A DNA stretch of 64,000 nucleotides from NCBI RefSeq assembly GCF_002441885.1, contig NZ_JXJT01000008.1, forward strand, positions 1-64,000, read 5' to 3'. The DNA comes from Pseudolactococcus chungangensis CAU 28 = DSM 22330 (GTDB lineage: Bacteria > Bacillota > Bacilli > Lactobacillales > Streptococcaceae). Within the stretch, counting starts at the first letter, position 1. Each line of letters opens with the position of its first letter. Made by a program: the position numbers and the translations under genes. The notes under the pieces are model-generated. The model was given only the letters and a program-made list of their open reading frames with translations. It was not told the DNA's origin and ran no database searches. Of this stretch, positions 30,093-39,492 are shown in pieces.

Positions 30093-31445
30093 TTGAAAGT
30101 TATTAAATTTGGTGGCTCTTCACTCGCAAGTGCCGAACAACTCACAAAAGTCCGCAACATCGTCAAAAATGACCCGACCCGCAAATTCGTTGTTGTTTCA
30201 GCACCTGGCAAACGCGATGCCAATGATACAAAAGTAACGGATGCCCTGATTGCTTACTATAAAACCTACAAAAACGGTGATGATGTCATAGCCAACCAGG
30301 ATTGGATTATTGCACGCTATCAATCCATTTGTGACGAACTAGGCATCACAGGCAATGTTATGACCAAGATTGCCGCAGACATCAAAGATCTCGCCACACT
30401 GCCAATCAAAGGCAATAAATTCCTCTATGATACCTTTCTAGCCGCAGGCGAAAACAACAACGCCAAACTCATCGCCGAATACTTTAGCGAAAATGGTATT
30501 AACGCCAAATACATCCACCCACAAGATGCCGGCATCATCGTCACACCTGAGCCAGGAAACGCTCGCCTCCTACCGTCTAGTAACGAAAAAATCAACTACC
30601 TCAACGAACTAGAAGAAACCCTCGTCATCCCAGGATTCTTCGGCGTCACAGAAAAAGGCGACATCTGCACCTTCTCACGTGGTGGCTCTGATATCACCGG
30701 CTCAATCATCGCAGCCGGCGTTCATGCCGAACTCTATGAAAACTTCACTGACGTTGACGGCATCTTTGCCGCCCACCCCGGTATCATCAACCAACCAACC
30801 TCAATCCCTGAACTCACCTACAAGGAAATGCGTGAGCTCGCTTATGCCGGTTTCTCTGTTTTACATGACGAGGCTTTATTGCCCGCCTACAGAGCAAGTG
30901 TGCCACTCGTGATTAAGAATACCAATAATCCTGAGCATCCCGGTACAAGAATCGTTGCTAAACGTAGCGTCACAGGCAGTCCAGTTGTCGGCATCGCAGC
31001 CGATGGAGACTTTACTTCACTCAACATCTCCAAATATCTCATGAACCGAGAAATCGGTTTTGGGCGCAAAGTCCTTCATATCCTTGAAAATCTCGGCATC
31101 CGTTTCGAGCATATGCCAACAGGGATTGATGACATGAGCGTCATCATGCGCAATCGTTATTTGACGAAACAAATTGAACGCTCAGTCATTCAAAATCTGA
31201 CAGAAAGCTTGCAGCCTGATGTCCTACATTTTGAAAAAAATCTCTCAATCATCATGATTGTTGGTGAAGATATGAACGAACATATCGGGGTCACAGCCCG
31301 TGCAGCTAACGCCCTAGCCAAAGACGGCATCAATATCGAAATGCTATCCCAAGGCTCATCAGAAGTCTCAGTCATGTTTATCGTCAAATCAGACCAAGAA
31401 AAAGCTGCGATTAAAGCGCTCTATGGTGCCTTTTTTCAAGACTAA
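30093..31445 (+). CDS. Aspartate kinase
   Basis: This 450-residue enzyme phosphorylates aspartate, the first step to lysine, threonine, methionine and peptidoglycan precursors. It starts (M)KVIKFGGSSLASAEQL with the kinase signature. Further blocks are FSRGGSDITGSIIAAG and FTDVDGIFAAHP. Two ACT domains at the C-terminus (about 310-450, containing GEDMNEHIGVTARAANAL) suggest feedback by an amino acid. The start is TTG with AAAGGAAA about 11 bases upstream. Codon use in the 5' half is richer in C than the neighbours. No downstream pathway gene follows. Confidence 0.95.
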   Translation: MKVIKFGGSSLASAEQLTKVRNIVKNDPTRKFVVVSAPGKRDANDTKVTDALIAYYKTYKNGDDVIANQDWIIARYQSICDELGITGNVMTKIAADIKDLATLPIKGNKFLYDTFLAAGENNNAKLIAEYFSENGINAKYIHPQDAGIIVTPEPGNARLLPSSNEKINYLNELEETLVIPGFFGVTEKGDICTFSRGGSDITGSIIAAGVHAELYENFTDVDGIFAAHPGIINQPTSIPELTYKEMRELAYAGFSVLHDEALLPAYRASVPLVIKNTNNPEHPGTRIVAKRSVTGSPVVGIAADGDFTSLNISKYLMNREIGFGRKVLHILENLGIRFEHMPTGIDDMSVIMRNRYLTKQIERSVIQNLTESLQPDVLHFEKNLSIIMIVGEDMNEHIGVTARAANALAKDGINIEMLSQGSSEVSVMFIVKSDQEKAAIKALYGAFFQD

Positions 31446-31750
31446 TCATATTTTATGTGAGTCCAAAAGTTTTTTTAGAGACAATATGTCAAAATCATCA
31501 AAAAAACAAACTAGCTGTTTAAACACCTGATAACAATAAAAACGCTAGAACAATAATCATTTTAAAAATAGGCTATGAACGATTTTTGATATTAATCAGA
31601 ATCGCTCATAGCCTATTTCCGTGTCACTTTTTGATACATTGCTAATCAGAAAGAATATGAAAGAAAAGAGAAAAAATATGTATTCAATACTTGTTTTCAT
31701 GTCATGCGCTTCATAAGCTGGACTAAATATCCAAAATATGGGAGGAGTTA
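31446..31750. other. Intergenic region with palindromic repeat
   Basis: No gene was found. This region between converging genes holds the palindrome at 31566-31618 and AT-rich sequence. The repeat probably serves as terminator for both aspartate kinase and the HAD-MazG gene. Confidence 0.5.
31566..31618. repeat. Palindromic repeat with AAATAGGCTATGA arms, copy 2
   Basis: The outer 13-bp arms AAATAGGCTATGA and TCATAGCCTATTT are identical to the ends of copy 1 at 18897-18951. The inner parts differ and pair imperfectly (ACGATTTTTGAT against ATCAGAATCGC). Confidence 0.8.
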
Positions 31751-33157
31751 TTATTGTTCGTCTTTAGCTTTGCTCAATTTACTCATGGCGACGCGAATTT
31801 GACGCTCAAGTTCTGCCTCGATTTTGCCTTCTGGGGCGAAGTCTGCTTCCCAGTTATCTGGTTTCATGACTTTATGTGTGACTGGATCAAAATGTGGTTG
31901 ACCGTCTGGGAAAATTTTCCCCATGTTGGCTTGATGCACGGCTTTAAAAATAGCGTGCGGATCAACACCCATGAGGGCAAAAGAGCCATAGGTAAAGTAG
32001 AGCAAGTCCAAAAGGGCATCCACTTCGCCAGTCAAGGCGTTCTCCCCCTCTGGTATCGGTTTGGCCTTAACTTTAGATGCTGCCTTGTCAATCGACTCGT
32101 GCAAATTTTCTGTCAACTCATCAAAAACAGGCACATTAGCATTGGCTGCCGCAAATAGAAATTCAACGATTTCCTCAACCTTGAAACCTGCTCGATTACT
32201 TGCCTCTTCTGGTAGAAAGACACGCGGCATTTCCTGTGTCTTCCCGTCCATGACGCGGTGAAATTCTTTAACCTTATTAAAGTTATCGTCTTTACTGATA
32301 AAACTTGCGGCATGCTTGAAGTTAATCAAGCCAAAATGCGAGAGGGCTTTAGCGATACCGTCTGAGTTGTTGTTATCTGTAATATAACTAGCGACTCTTT
32401 TGATGGCTGGTGTGGCATTCCCCATACCAATGCCTAGACCTACACCTGACAGCATTTCCAAATCATTATCTGAATCACCAAATGCCATGACTTGTGAGAG
32501 GTCAAAGCCGAATTTTCTCCCGACTTTCTCAATCCCTTTTAATTTAGAATTACCTTTGGTAATCAAATCTGCGGAATAGGCATTGGAACGTGTGGCTTGT
32601 AATTCTGGAAAGTTGTCCATGATATCATCTGTTTCATCACTGGTTGCGACCATGATAACTTGATAGACAGGCTGTCTGATATTATCGGCTAGATTTTTAG
32701 ATTGGGGTTTGATTTTTCTAATGACGTTTTTAAAGCCACTTTTTGTCAAGCCTGACATTTTTTGTGGTAAAATGCTGGCAATCACTTGTGCTGTCCGCGT
32801 TTCACCAAATTTAACAAGTCCACTCCCATGGACACCGTTCGCCATGCCGAGAGAGACATCTCTGCCGTGCCGGCGGGAAAATTCAATGACGTCGCGCAAG
32901 GTTTTCTTGTCAATTGGCGAAGTTGAGATGACGGCATCGGGTGTGAAGATGTACTGGCCATTGTAAGTCACGGCAAAATCGAGTCCCAGTGTCTCCATTA
33001 GAGGCAGGACAAAAGCCGGCCCTCGCCCTGTGGCGACCCCGACTAGTATCTTATTCTTATGTAGCTCAACAATCGCGCGTTTTGTCGTTGCAGCGACATT
33101 TCGTGTGCTGGTAAAAAGTGTGCCGTCTAAATCAAAAAAAACTGCCTTGATGTTCAT
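31751..33157 (-). CDS. Cof-type HAD phosphatase fused to a MazG-like/PRA-PH domain
   Basis: This 468-residue two-domain protein has a type IIB HAD phosphatase (about 1-275): motif I FFDLDGTLFTS, and motif IV MAFGDSDNDLEML followed by GIGMGNATPAIKRVA. From about 285 on comes an all-alpha nucleotide-pyrophosphohydrolase-like domain with VKEFHRVMDG, KVEEIVEFLFAAANAN and GEVDALLDLLYFTYGSFALMGVDPHAIF, the acidic EE..E/E..D metal pattern of PRA-PH/MazG enzymes. The tail ends KLSKAKDEQ. The fusion suggests sanitising of nucleotides or phosphorylated metabolites. Substrates are unknown. AAGGA precedes the ATG. Confidence 0.8.
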   Translation of the reverse strand: MNIKAVFFDLDGTLFTSTRNVAATTKRAIVELHKNKILVGVATGRGPAFVLPLMETLGLDFAVTYNGQYIFTPDAVISTSPIDKKTLRDVIEFSRRHGRDVSLGMANGVHGSGLVKFGETRTAQVIASILPQKMSGLTKSGFKNVIRKIKPQSKNLADNIRQPVYQVIMVATSDETDDIMDNFPELQATRSNAYSADLITKGNSKLKGIEKVGRKFGFDLSQVMAFGDSDNDLEMLSGVGLGIGMGNATPAIKRVASYITDNNNSDGIAKALSHFGLINFKHAASFISKDDNFNKVKEFHRVMDGKTQEMPRVFLPEEASNRAGFKVEEIVEFLFAAANANVPVFDELTENLHESIDKAASKVKAKPIPEGENALTGEVDALLDLLYFTYGSFALMGVDPHAIFKAVHQANMGKIFPDGQPHFDPVTHKVMKPDNWEADFAPEGKIEAELERQIRVAMSKLSKAKDEQ

Positions 33158-33300
33158 GTCTATCCTTCTGTCTGTCTACTTAAAAAACTTCTACTTCTAT
33201 TATACAGTTATTTGTAGCAGATGACTGAAATGAATCATAAAATTTCTAAAGAGACTTTTATTTATTCATATTGAGTTAATTATTTTCTCAAAATCATACC

Positions 33301-33339
33301 AAAATAGACGATGACCAGCTATCGGACATCGTCTATTTT
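33301..33339. terminator. Terminator after argF
   Basis: Arms AAAATAGACGATG and CATCGTCTATTTT flank a 13-base loop, 49 bases after the argF stop. The skeleton recalls the two AAATAGGCTATGA palindromes but the sequence differs. Confidence 0.75.
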
Positions 33340-33387
33340 AAATCATTTTCGTACCAACTTCGTTATCAGATTCGTGTTAACTTGAGT

Positions 33388-34389
33388 TTAGACTTTTGGG
33401 ACAAAGAGATGACCTAAAGTCGCAGCCATGACTGCCTTGATTGAGTGCAGTCTGTTTTCTGCCTCTTGAAAGACGACAGAATAAGGTGCTTTGAAAATCT
33501 CATCTGTCACTTCTAGCTCTGTTAAATCTGACTTCTCATGAATAGCTTGCATTGTTGTCGTTTCCAAATCATGAAAGGCTGGCAGACAGTGCATAAAAAT
33601 ACAGTTAGGGTTGTTAGCTTGCTCAAAAAGCGCGGCATTCACCTGATAAGGCATGAGTTTTTCAATTCGTTCATCGTATTGGTCCTCTTCTCCCATGCTG
33701 ACCCAGACATCCGTGTAAATGATATCAGCACCATTGACCGCAGCAGTGTCCGCGGTAATCATGATCTGACTGCCTGAATTGACTGCTTTTTCTGCCGCAA
33801 TAGCCTGGATGTCAGTTGCGGGCTGCAAATCATCTGGTGCTATAATCGTGATGTTGACGCCTAAAATGGCTGAGGTGACCAGGAGAGAATTTGCCATATT
33901 ATTTCGACCGTCACCGATATAGACGAGGTTTTTACCTGTGTAATCACCGAAAATTTCTTTAATGGTCATGAAGTCTGCGAGCATCTGCGTGGGGTGCCAA
34001 GTATCGGTCAGACCATTCCAGACTGGCACGCCAGACTCATCTGCCAGAATCTCGACATCGGTCTGTTTGAACCCACGAAATTGGATGCCGTCAAACATTG
34101 CGCCTAAGACTTTGGCGGTGTCTGCAGTCGACTCTTTTTTGCCGAACTGGACATCGTTTGGTCCTAAAAATTCTGGATGTGCGCCTAAATCATTGGCTGC
34201 GACAGTAAAAGCAGCACGTGTTCGAGTTGATGTTTTTTCAAACAAAAGAGCGATGTTTTTACCTGCAAGATACTGGTGAGGAATATGCTGATTTTTGAGT
34301 GCTTTTAAATGAATGGCAAAATCAATAAGATATGCTAATTCAGCTTGGGTGAAATCAATTTCTTTTAGTAATGAACGTCCTTGAAACAT
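33388..34389 (-). CDS. argF: Ornithine carbamoyltransferase
   Basis: This 333-residue enzyme makes citrulline from ornithine and carbamoyl phosphate, or runs in reverse in the deiminase pathway. The carbamoyl-phosphate loop is STRTR (about 54-58), followed by [13 protein letters not shown]. The substrate-specific [10 protein letters not shown] (Cys of the HCLP motif) marks ornithine rather than aspartate transcarbamoylase. No other arginine gene is adjacent, so argF versus catabolic arcB cannot be settled by context. The promoter contains an ARG-box-like sequence. A leader hairpin lies at about 34418-34450. Confidence 0.92.
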   Translation of the reverse strand: MFQGRSLLKEIDFTQAELAYLIDFAIHLKALKNQHIPHQYLAGKNIALLFEKTSTRTRAAFTVAANDLGAHPEFLGPNDVQFGKKESTADTAKVLGAMFDGIQFRGFKQTDVEILADESGVPVWNGLTDTWHPTQMLADFMTIKEIFGDYTGKNLVYIGDGRNNMANSLLVTSAILGVNITIIAPDDLQPATDIQAIAAEKAVNSGSQIMITADTAAVNGADIIYTDVWVSMGEEDQYDERIEKLMPYQVNAALFEQANNPNCIFMHCLPAFHDLETTTMQAIHEKSDLTELEVTDEIFKAPYSVVFQEAENRLHSIKAVMAATLGHLFVPKV

Positions 34390-34417
34390 AAAATAGACCT
34401 ATCTTTCTGTCGTCAGC

Positions 34418-34495
34418 TGCGTGCTATCCTGTGTGGATAGCGCAACTTATAGTGAATAATAAGTCTATTTTACTGTATATTTATGCAAAAGTCAA
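34418..34495 (-). promoter_or_regulatory. argF promoter with ARG-box-like spacer and leader hairpin
   Basis: Minus strand TTGACT (34490-34495), a 17-base spacer and TAAAAT (34467-34472). The spacer holds TGCATAAATATACA (34474-34487), similar to the ArgR/AhrC box TGAATWWWWATTCA. In the leader, GCTATCC and GGATAGC form a hairpin at about 34420-34446. Confidence 0.65.
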
Positions 34496-34501
34496 GCCTA
34501 A

Positions 34502-36109
34502 TTAAATTGCGAAAGCAATGGCTTGATAAGGTTGCAACTGATTAGGCAGATAGGTTGCATAATTATTAATCAAAATCTCGCTATCTACAAAGTCAGCTAA
34601 CAGTTCAAAATCAACAACTTGATTTGAAAAGTTGGTCAAAACAAGCAATTCACGACCTTCACACTCACGGATGAAAGCATAAATATGCTCAGCATCTTGA
34701 TAAGCCGCCTGATAAGTGCCGTCTGAAATCAGCTGGTCAGTCTTTCTCAGCTGAATCAACTGCTTGTAAAACTGATACACTTCCCCCGATTGCTCATTTT
34801 CAACGTTAATCTCCGCATGATTCCCTGTTGCCAGCCATGGTGTCCCAGTTGAAAAGCCAGCATTGGCTGTATTATCCCACTGCATCGGCGTTCGCGAATT
34901 ATCCCGCGACTTGATTTGAATAATCTCGAAAGCCTGCTCTGATGTATGCCCAGCTTCCAACAAGGCTTGATAGGCATTAATTGATTCCACATCGACATAG
35001 TCTGCCATAGATTTAAAATCTGGGTCAATCATCCCGATTTCCTCGCCCATATAGATATAAGGTGTTCCTCGGCTAAGATGGATACTGGCTGCCAGCATCG
35101 TTGCACCTTTCACTCGGAAGTTTTTGTAGTCTATGAAACGATTAATGGCGCGAGGTTGATCATGATTGTTCCAAAACAAAGCATTCCAACCTTGCCCCTC
35201 ACTCATCTTTTCACCCCAAGTGTGAAAAAGGTGTTTAAGTTGGGCAAAATCAAAAAGTGACTTAGTCCATTTTTGTGCATTTGCATAGTCGACTTTCAAA
35301 TGATGGAAATTAAATGTCATTGATAATTCTTGACGGTCAGGACGGCTATATAAGATACAGTTATCAATCGTCGTTGAACTCATTTCACCGACTGTCACAC
35401 TCTCAGCATCCTTGCCAAAACTTGCGGCATTTAACATCTGTAAATAGTCATGCGTTAGCGGTTTATCTGTATATTCAGGCTTACCTTCATTAACAGGATT
35501 CGATTTGAGCAAGGCATCCTTACCAATCAAATTAATCACGTCAAATCTAAAGCCATGCACGCCTTTTTCACGCCAGAAGTTGACAACATCAAAGAGTTCT
35601 TTTCGAACATTTTCATTGCGCCAGTTTAAATCAGCCTGCGTAACATCAAAGAGGTGGAGGTAGTATCTACCCGTATCGCCAAAAGGTGCCCAGGCACTAC
35701 CACCAAATTTTGAAACCCAGTCTGTCGGCTCATCTTGGATGAAGAAAAAGTCTTGATAGTAAGGGTCTCCTGCTAAGGCTTTTTGGAACCACTCATGTTC
35801 TGTTGATACATGGTTGAGCACCATATCAAGCATGAAATCAATGCCGTGTTTTTTCCCTTCCTGAATCAGTTCTTCAAAGTCAGACATGGTGCCAAATACA
35901 GGGTCAATTGAGACATAGTCTGAAATATCGTAGCCGTTATCACGTTGTGGACTGGGATAAATCGGATTAAGCCAAACCATCTCAATCCCTAAATCAGCTA
36001 GATAATCCAGTTTTGAGATGATGCCACGAAGGTCTCCGACACCATTTCCAGTTGTGTCGAGGTAAGATTTCGGGTAAATTTGGTATATTACTTGATTTTT
36101 AAATGTCAT
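34502..36109 (-). CDS. treA: Trehalose-6-phosphate hydrolase (GH13)
   Basis: This 535-residue cytoplasmic glucosidase splits trehalose 6-phosphate to glucose and glucose 6-phosphate. The (beta/alpha)8 barrel has VIYQIYPKSYLDTTGNGVGDLRGI at the N-terminus. The nucleophile Asp lies in GFRFDVINLI, the acid/base Glu in VTVGEMSS and the third acid in NNHDQPR. Dextran glucosidase and oligo-1,6-glucosidase are close relatives. Linkage to the trehalose EIIBCA gene decides the call. The ATG at 36109 starts the conserved MTFKNQVIYQ. Its site AGAAAG is weak. Ornate hairpin sequence (36150-36195) lies between this gene and treP. Confidence 0.88.
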   Translation of the reverse strand: MTFKNQVIYQIYPKSYLDTTGNGVGDLRGIISKLDYLADLGIEMVWLNPIYPSPQRDNGYDISDYVSIDPVFGTMSDFEELIQEGKKHGIDFMLDMVLNHVSTEHEWFQKALAGDPYYQDFFFIQDEPTDWVSKFGGSAWAPFGDTGRYYLHLFDVTQADLNWRNENVRKELFDVVNFWREKGVHGFRFDVINLIGKDALLKSNPVNEGKPEYTDKPLTHDYLQMLNAASFGKDAESVTVGEMSSTTIDNCILYSRPDRQELSMTFNFHHLKVDYANAQKWTKSLFDFAQLKHLFHTWGEKMSEGQGWNALFWNNHDQPRAINRFIDYKNFRVKGATMLAASIHLSRGTPYIYMGEEIGMIDPDFKSMADYVDVESINAYQALLEAGHTSEQAFEIIQIKSRDNSRTPMQWDNTANAGFSTGTPWLATGNHAEINVENEQSGEVYQFYKQLIQLRKTDQLISDGTYQAAYQDAEHIYAFIRECEGRELLVLTNFSNQVVDFELLADFVDSEILINNYATYLPNQLQPYQAIAFAI

Positions 36110-36149
36110 AAGCTTTCTATTTCTATCGCTATTTTTCAATACTAGCGTT

Positions 36150-36195
36150 TTTAAAATGCCAAAAGGGCGTTACCTTTTCGGTTAGCCCTTTGGGA
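36150..36195 (-). terminator. Intercistronic hairpin between treP and treA
   Basis: On the minus strand CCAAAGGGC plus AACC pairs with GGT plus GCCCTTTTGG around GAAAA, followed by CATTTTAAAAA. It is a weak terminator or RNA-stabilising stem that may give more PTS protein than hydrolase. Confidence 0.5.
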
Positions 36196-36200
36196 TGCAG

Positions 36201-38174
36201 TTAAATTTTTGTTGCAGTTAAAAGGTCATCACCTGAGCGGATAGTACGTGGTAATTGACCAGAAACATCTGGTTGGAAACTATCTTGGTTGGTAACGATG
36301 ACTGGTGTTTCAACGATTAAGCCTTGCTTTTTAATCAAGTCAATATCGAATGTGAGTAGGCGTTGACCTTGTGTCACATGGTCACCCTGGCTGACAAATG
36401 CTTCAAAACCTTTACCATCAAGTTTCACGGTATCCATACCGATGTGCATCAGAATTTCTACCCCAGCATCCGAAATCAAACCAATAGCGTGTTTCGTCGG
36501 GAAAAAAGCTGAAACGATGCCGTCAAACGGCGCTGTTAGTACCCCTTCACTTGGCTCGATGACAACACCTTGCCCCATAATGCCTTGGCTAAAGACAGGA
36601 TCGGTTGCTGTTGCTAACTCACGAACTTCCCCTGACAGTGGGCTAGTCACATTGACCAAAGTGCCTTTAGGAATTTCGGTTTTGGCGATTTGTTGCGCAC
36701 CTTCTAGGGTTGCAGGGTCGCTTGCAAAAGTTGCATCATCAGCACCTACGAGATCGATTTTATTAAAGATACCAGCTTGGCGGAAAAAGAAGGTCAAGAT
36801 GATTGGGACAACTATCGCAATCATCATTGGAATGATGAATTTCAGCATGTCTTCACCGCGAATGGCGAGGATACCTGGCAAGCCGCCGACGCCGATAGAA
36901 TTAGCGCGAACGCCCATGAGTGTCGAAACCATGCCTGCGATACCTGAGCCAATCATAGCGGCAACGAAAGGATAGAGGTATTTCAAGTTAATCCCGAACA
37001 TGGCAGGTTCTGTAACCCCTAACCAAGCTGAGATTGTGGCTGGAACTGAAATTTCTGCCTCTTTCTTGTTTTTCTTGTGTAGGAGGTAGACCGCAAATAC
37101 TGACGCACCTTGGGCGATATTTGACAAGTCAATAAGTGGCCATAGATTGGTTGACCCAAAGTCTGCGATGAGCTGTGAGTCAATAGCAAGTGTTGTATGG
37201 TGCAGTCCGGTAATAACAAGTGGCGCATAGAGAATCCCAAAGATACCACCGAAAAGCCATGAAAGTGATGATGTTAAGCCAGTGTTCACGACAAAGGAGA
37301 TGCCTTGTCCGATTTTCCAACCGATTGGGCCAATGATGGCATGCGCTGCAATAATCGTTGGAATTAGAGCGAATAATGGTACGAAAATCATCGAAACTGC
37401 TTCTGGGATATATTTCCGGAAGAATTTCTCTAAGTAAGCGAGTAGGAAACCAGCAGCCATGGCAGGAATAACTTGGGCTTGGTAGCCAATTTTATCCATG
37501 GTGAAAAAACCAAAGTCCCATGACCAGTTTTTAGCAATTTCTGCTGCGGATGTGCCATTTACGGCATAGGCATTAAGCAACTGTGGTGACACGAGCGTAA
37601 TCCCGAGGACAATCCCTAGAATTTGTGTTGTGCCCATTTTACGTGTGACTGACCAGGCAATCCCGACAGGGAGGAAGTGGAAAATCGCTTCACCTGGGAG
37701 CCAGAGGAAACCGTTGACACCCGCCCAAAACTGAGAGTTTTCAACAATTGTTGAACCGCCAAATTGTACACCTTCAAGAATGTTACGGAAACCGAGAATC
37801 AAACCACCTACAATAATGGCAGGTAAGAGTGGTGTGAAGATTTCCGATAACGTACCGACTAGTCTTTGCACGACGTTTTGATTTGATTTCGCTGCAGATT
37901 TTGCTGCCTCCTTAGAAACGCCTTCAATACCACTGATGGCAGAGAAATCGTTGTAAAAAGTGGCAACATCATTTCCGATAATAACCTGGAACTGACCGGC
38001 ATTTGTAAACATCCCTTTAGTTGTCGAAATGTTTTCAATTCGTTTTTTGTCAGCCTTAGCGTCGTCATTTAAGACAAAGCGCATACGTGTCGCACAGTGC
38101 GTGACGGCAGAAATATTTTCCTTACCGCCAATCGCATCCAACAACTCCTGAGCTTGTTTTTCAAATTTTCCCAT
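36201..38174 (-). CDS. treP: Trehalose PTS transporter EIIBCA
   Basis: This 657-residue permease imports and phosphorylates trehalose. The IIB domain at the N-terminus has the phospho-cysteine C27 in VTHCATRMRF. The IIC membrane domain spans about 105-470, with the LGVTEPAMFGI signature. The IIA domain at the C-terminus has the active His in VEILMHIGMDTVKL. Domain order B-C-A and the IIB/IIC sequence fit the glucose/sucrose-trehalose family. With an attached hydrolase and a TreR-type operator in front, trehalose is the best substrate; sucrose or beta-glucosides are less likely. Confidence 0.85.
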   Translation of the reverse strand: MGKFEKQAQELLDAIGGKENISAVTHCATRMRFVLNDDAKADKKRIENISTTKGMFTNAGQFQVIIGNDVATFYNDFSAISGIEGVSKEAAKSAAKSNQNVVQRLVGTLSEIFTPLLPAIIVGGLILGFRNILEGVQFGGSTIVENSQFWAGVNGFLWLPGEAIFHFLPVGIAWSVTRKMGTTQILGIVLGITLVSPQLLNAYAVNGTSAAEIAKNWSWDFGFFTMDKIGYQAQVIPAMAAGFLLAYLEKFFRKYIPEAVSMIFVPLFALIPTIIAAHAIIGPIGWKIGQGISFVVNTGLTSSLSWLFGGIFGILYAPLVITGLHHTTLAIDSQLIADFGSTNLWPLIDLSNIAQGASVFAVYLLHKKNKKEAEISVPATISAWLGVTEPAMFGINLKYLYPFVAAMIGSGIAGMVSTLMGVRANSIGVGGLPGILAIRGEDMLKFIIPMMIAIVVPIILTFFFRQAGIFNKIDLVGADDATFASDPATLEGAQQIAKTEIPKGTLVNVTSPLSGEVRELATATDPVFSQGIMGQGVVIEPSEGVLTAPFDGIVSAFFPTKHAIGLISDAGVEILMHIGMDTVKLDGKGFEAFVSQGDHVTQGQRLLTFDIDLIKKQGLIVETPVIVTNQDSFQPDVSGQLPRTIRSGDDLLTATKI

Positions 38175-38288
38175 GGTGGGGCTCCTTCTTTAAAAGTTTG
38201 AGTCCAGTTGCTTTAAACCAAAGCTACTTCTACTCAGATTAAGATTTTGAAACAAAAAATGCAATCATGATGACTTAGTCATCTCTCT

Positions 38289-38312
38289 GATAACTTGTAC
38301 GTACAAGTTATC
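38289..38312. promoter_or_regulatory. 24-bp perfect palindrome, probable TreR operator
   Basis: Half-site GATAACTTGTAC is followed directly by its reverse complement, centred at 38300/38301. It lies immediately downstream of the predicted transcription start of treP. The core TTGTACGTACAA resembles trehalose-repressor operators. A treR gene is present at 48785. Confidence 0.75.
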
Positions 38313-38322
38313 TTGTGTCTTA

Positions 38323-38359
38323 ATTCTAGCATAAAAAAAATTATTTGCAAGCGTTTTCT
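38323..38359 (-). promoter_or_regulatory. treP promoter with overlapping cre site
   Basis: Minus strand TTGCAA (38345-38350), a 16-base spacer ending TG-C and TAGAAT (38323-38328). TTGCAAGCGTTTTCT (38345-38359, plus strand) matches the CcpA cre consensus WTGNAANCGNWNNCW and covers the -35, so glucose repression is expected. Confidence 0.7.
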
Positions 38360-38430
38360 TTAACTTTTTTTAAAATTTTTTTCAAAAAAATGCCCAACAA
38401 AAAAGACAACCTCACGGTCATCCTTTTAAA

Positions 38431-39459
38431 CTACAACTTAACCAAGTCAAATACACTGTCAATCAGACTTAGCACCTTTCGCACTTCATCATTTTTGACA
38501 ATAGGTGCTGCACCATTTCTCAGCACATCATAAAAATTTTGGTAAAATGACGGAAACTCTGGCAAAACTTCAGTGATTGCCACTTTTTTCGTTGCCTCTT
38601 CTGATGGGGGTGCCATCGTTTTCGTCAGCCCAACACCCGCTTTAATTGGTGCTGGTGCTACAAGGTCATCCTGATTAGTTGCCACAACAATTTCACCTGA
38701 CAAGTCCCAATCATCAATTTTAGCAGCACCATTGAGTCCCTTAACATACCACCGTGGCAATTGACTGTAATTCGTCGTCCCAACTTCAATCAGACTACGT
38801 ATGCCATTCTCAAATATTAGATAGAGAATAAATCCATCATCAACCTCCTGTCCGAGTACGTAAGAAAAATCAGCCGTCATGCTTTTAATCGGACTATCAA
38901 TCAACCACAAAATCTGGTCAATCAAATGAACACCCCAGTCTAGTAACATACCACCACCATGTTCAGCTTGTTCTCGCCAGTCACCTGGAATCCCATTGGC
39001 CCCCTGAACACGAGACTCAATTTGGAACAAATCGCCAATCTGACCTCTTTGGTACAACTCACGAATAACTAGGAAATCAGGGTCCCAACGTCTATTTTGA
39101 TGCACCATGAAAGTATTACCAGTCTCAGCCGCAACTGCTAGAATATCATCCAATTCTCCGACATTCATAGCAACCGGCTTTTCACAAATCACTTGTTTGC
39201 CGGCACGTAGCGCAGCAATCGACAAAGCCTTGTGCACATCATTTGGCGTAGCAATCAGGATAGCCTCAACTGACACATCATTTAAAACCTGCTCAAGACT
39301 ATCATAAACCATCAAGCCAGCTTCACGCGCCTTATCCTTCGCCTTCTGAGCAATATCATAAACCCCAACCACATTAACCAACTCGTGCGGCATCAATTCC
39401 TTTTGATGATAGCTACCCATGCCACCATAGCCAATAATCACAATATTAATAGCTGTCAT
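38431..39459 (-). CDS. Gfo/Idh/MocA family oxidoreductase
   Basis: This 342-residue NAD(P)-dependent sugar dehydrogenase-like protein starts MTAINIVIIGYGGMGSYH with the Rossmann GYGGMG motif. It has the family signature VICEKPVAMN (E-K-P, about 92-101), and the second domain contains GGGMLLDWGVHLIDQILWLI with the catalytic Asp/His pair. Such enzymes oxidise or reduce sugar hydroxyls, often at C3. AAGGGG precedes the ATG at 39459. It is last gene of the carbohydrate island, 33 bases after the isomerase. Substrate unknown. Confidence 0.88.
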   Translation of the reverse strand: MTAINIVIIGYGGMGSYHQKELMPHELVNVVGVYDIAQKAKDKAREAGLMVYDSLEQVLNDVSVEAILIATPNDVHKALSIAALRAGKQVICEKPVAMNVGELDDILAVAAETGNTFMVHQNRRWDPDFLVIRELYQRGQIGDLFQIESRVQGANGIPGDWREQAEHGGGMLLDWGVHLIDQILWLIDSPIKSMTADFSYVLGQEVDDGFILYLIFENGIRSLIEVGTTNYSQLPRWYVKGLNGAAKIDDWDLSGEIVVATNQDDLVAPAPIKAGVGLTKTMAPPSEEATKKVAITEVLPEFPSFYQNFYDVLRNGAAPIVKNDEVRKVLSLIDSVFDLVKL

Positions 39460-39492
39460 TTTCTTACCCCTTTTCAAACTAACAAGACGACC

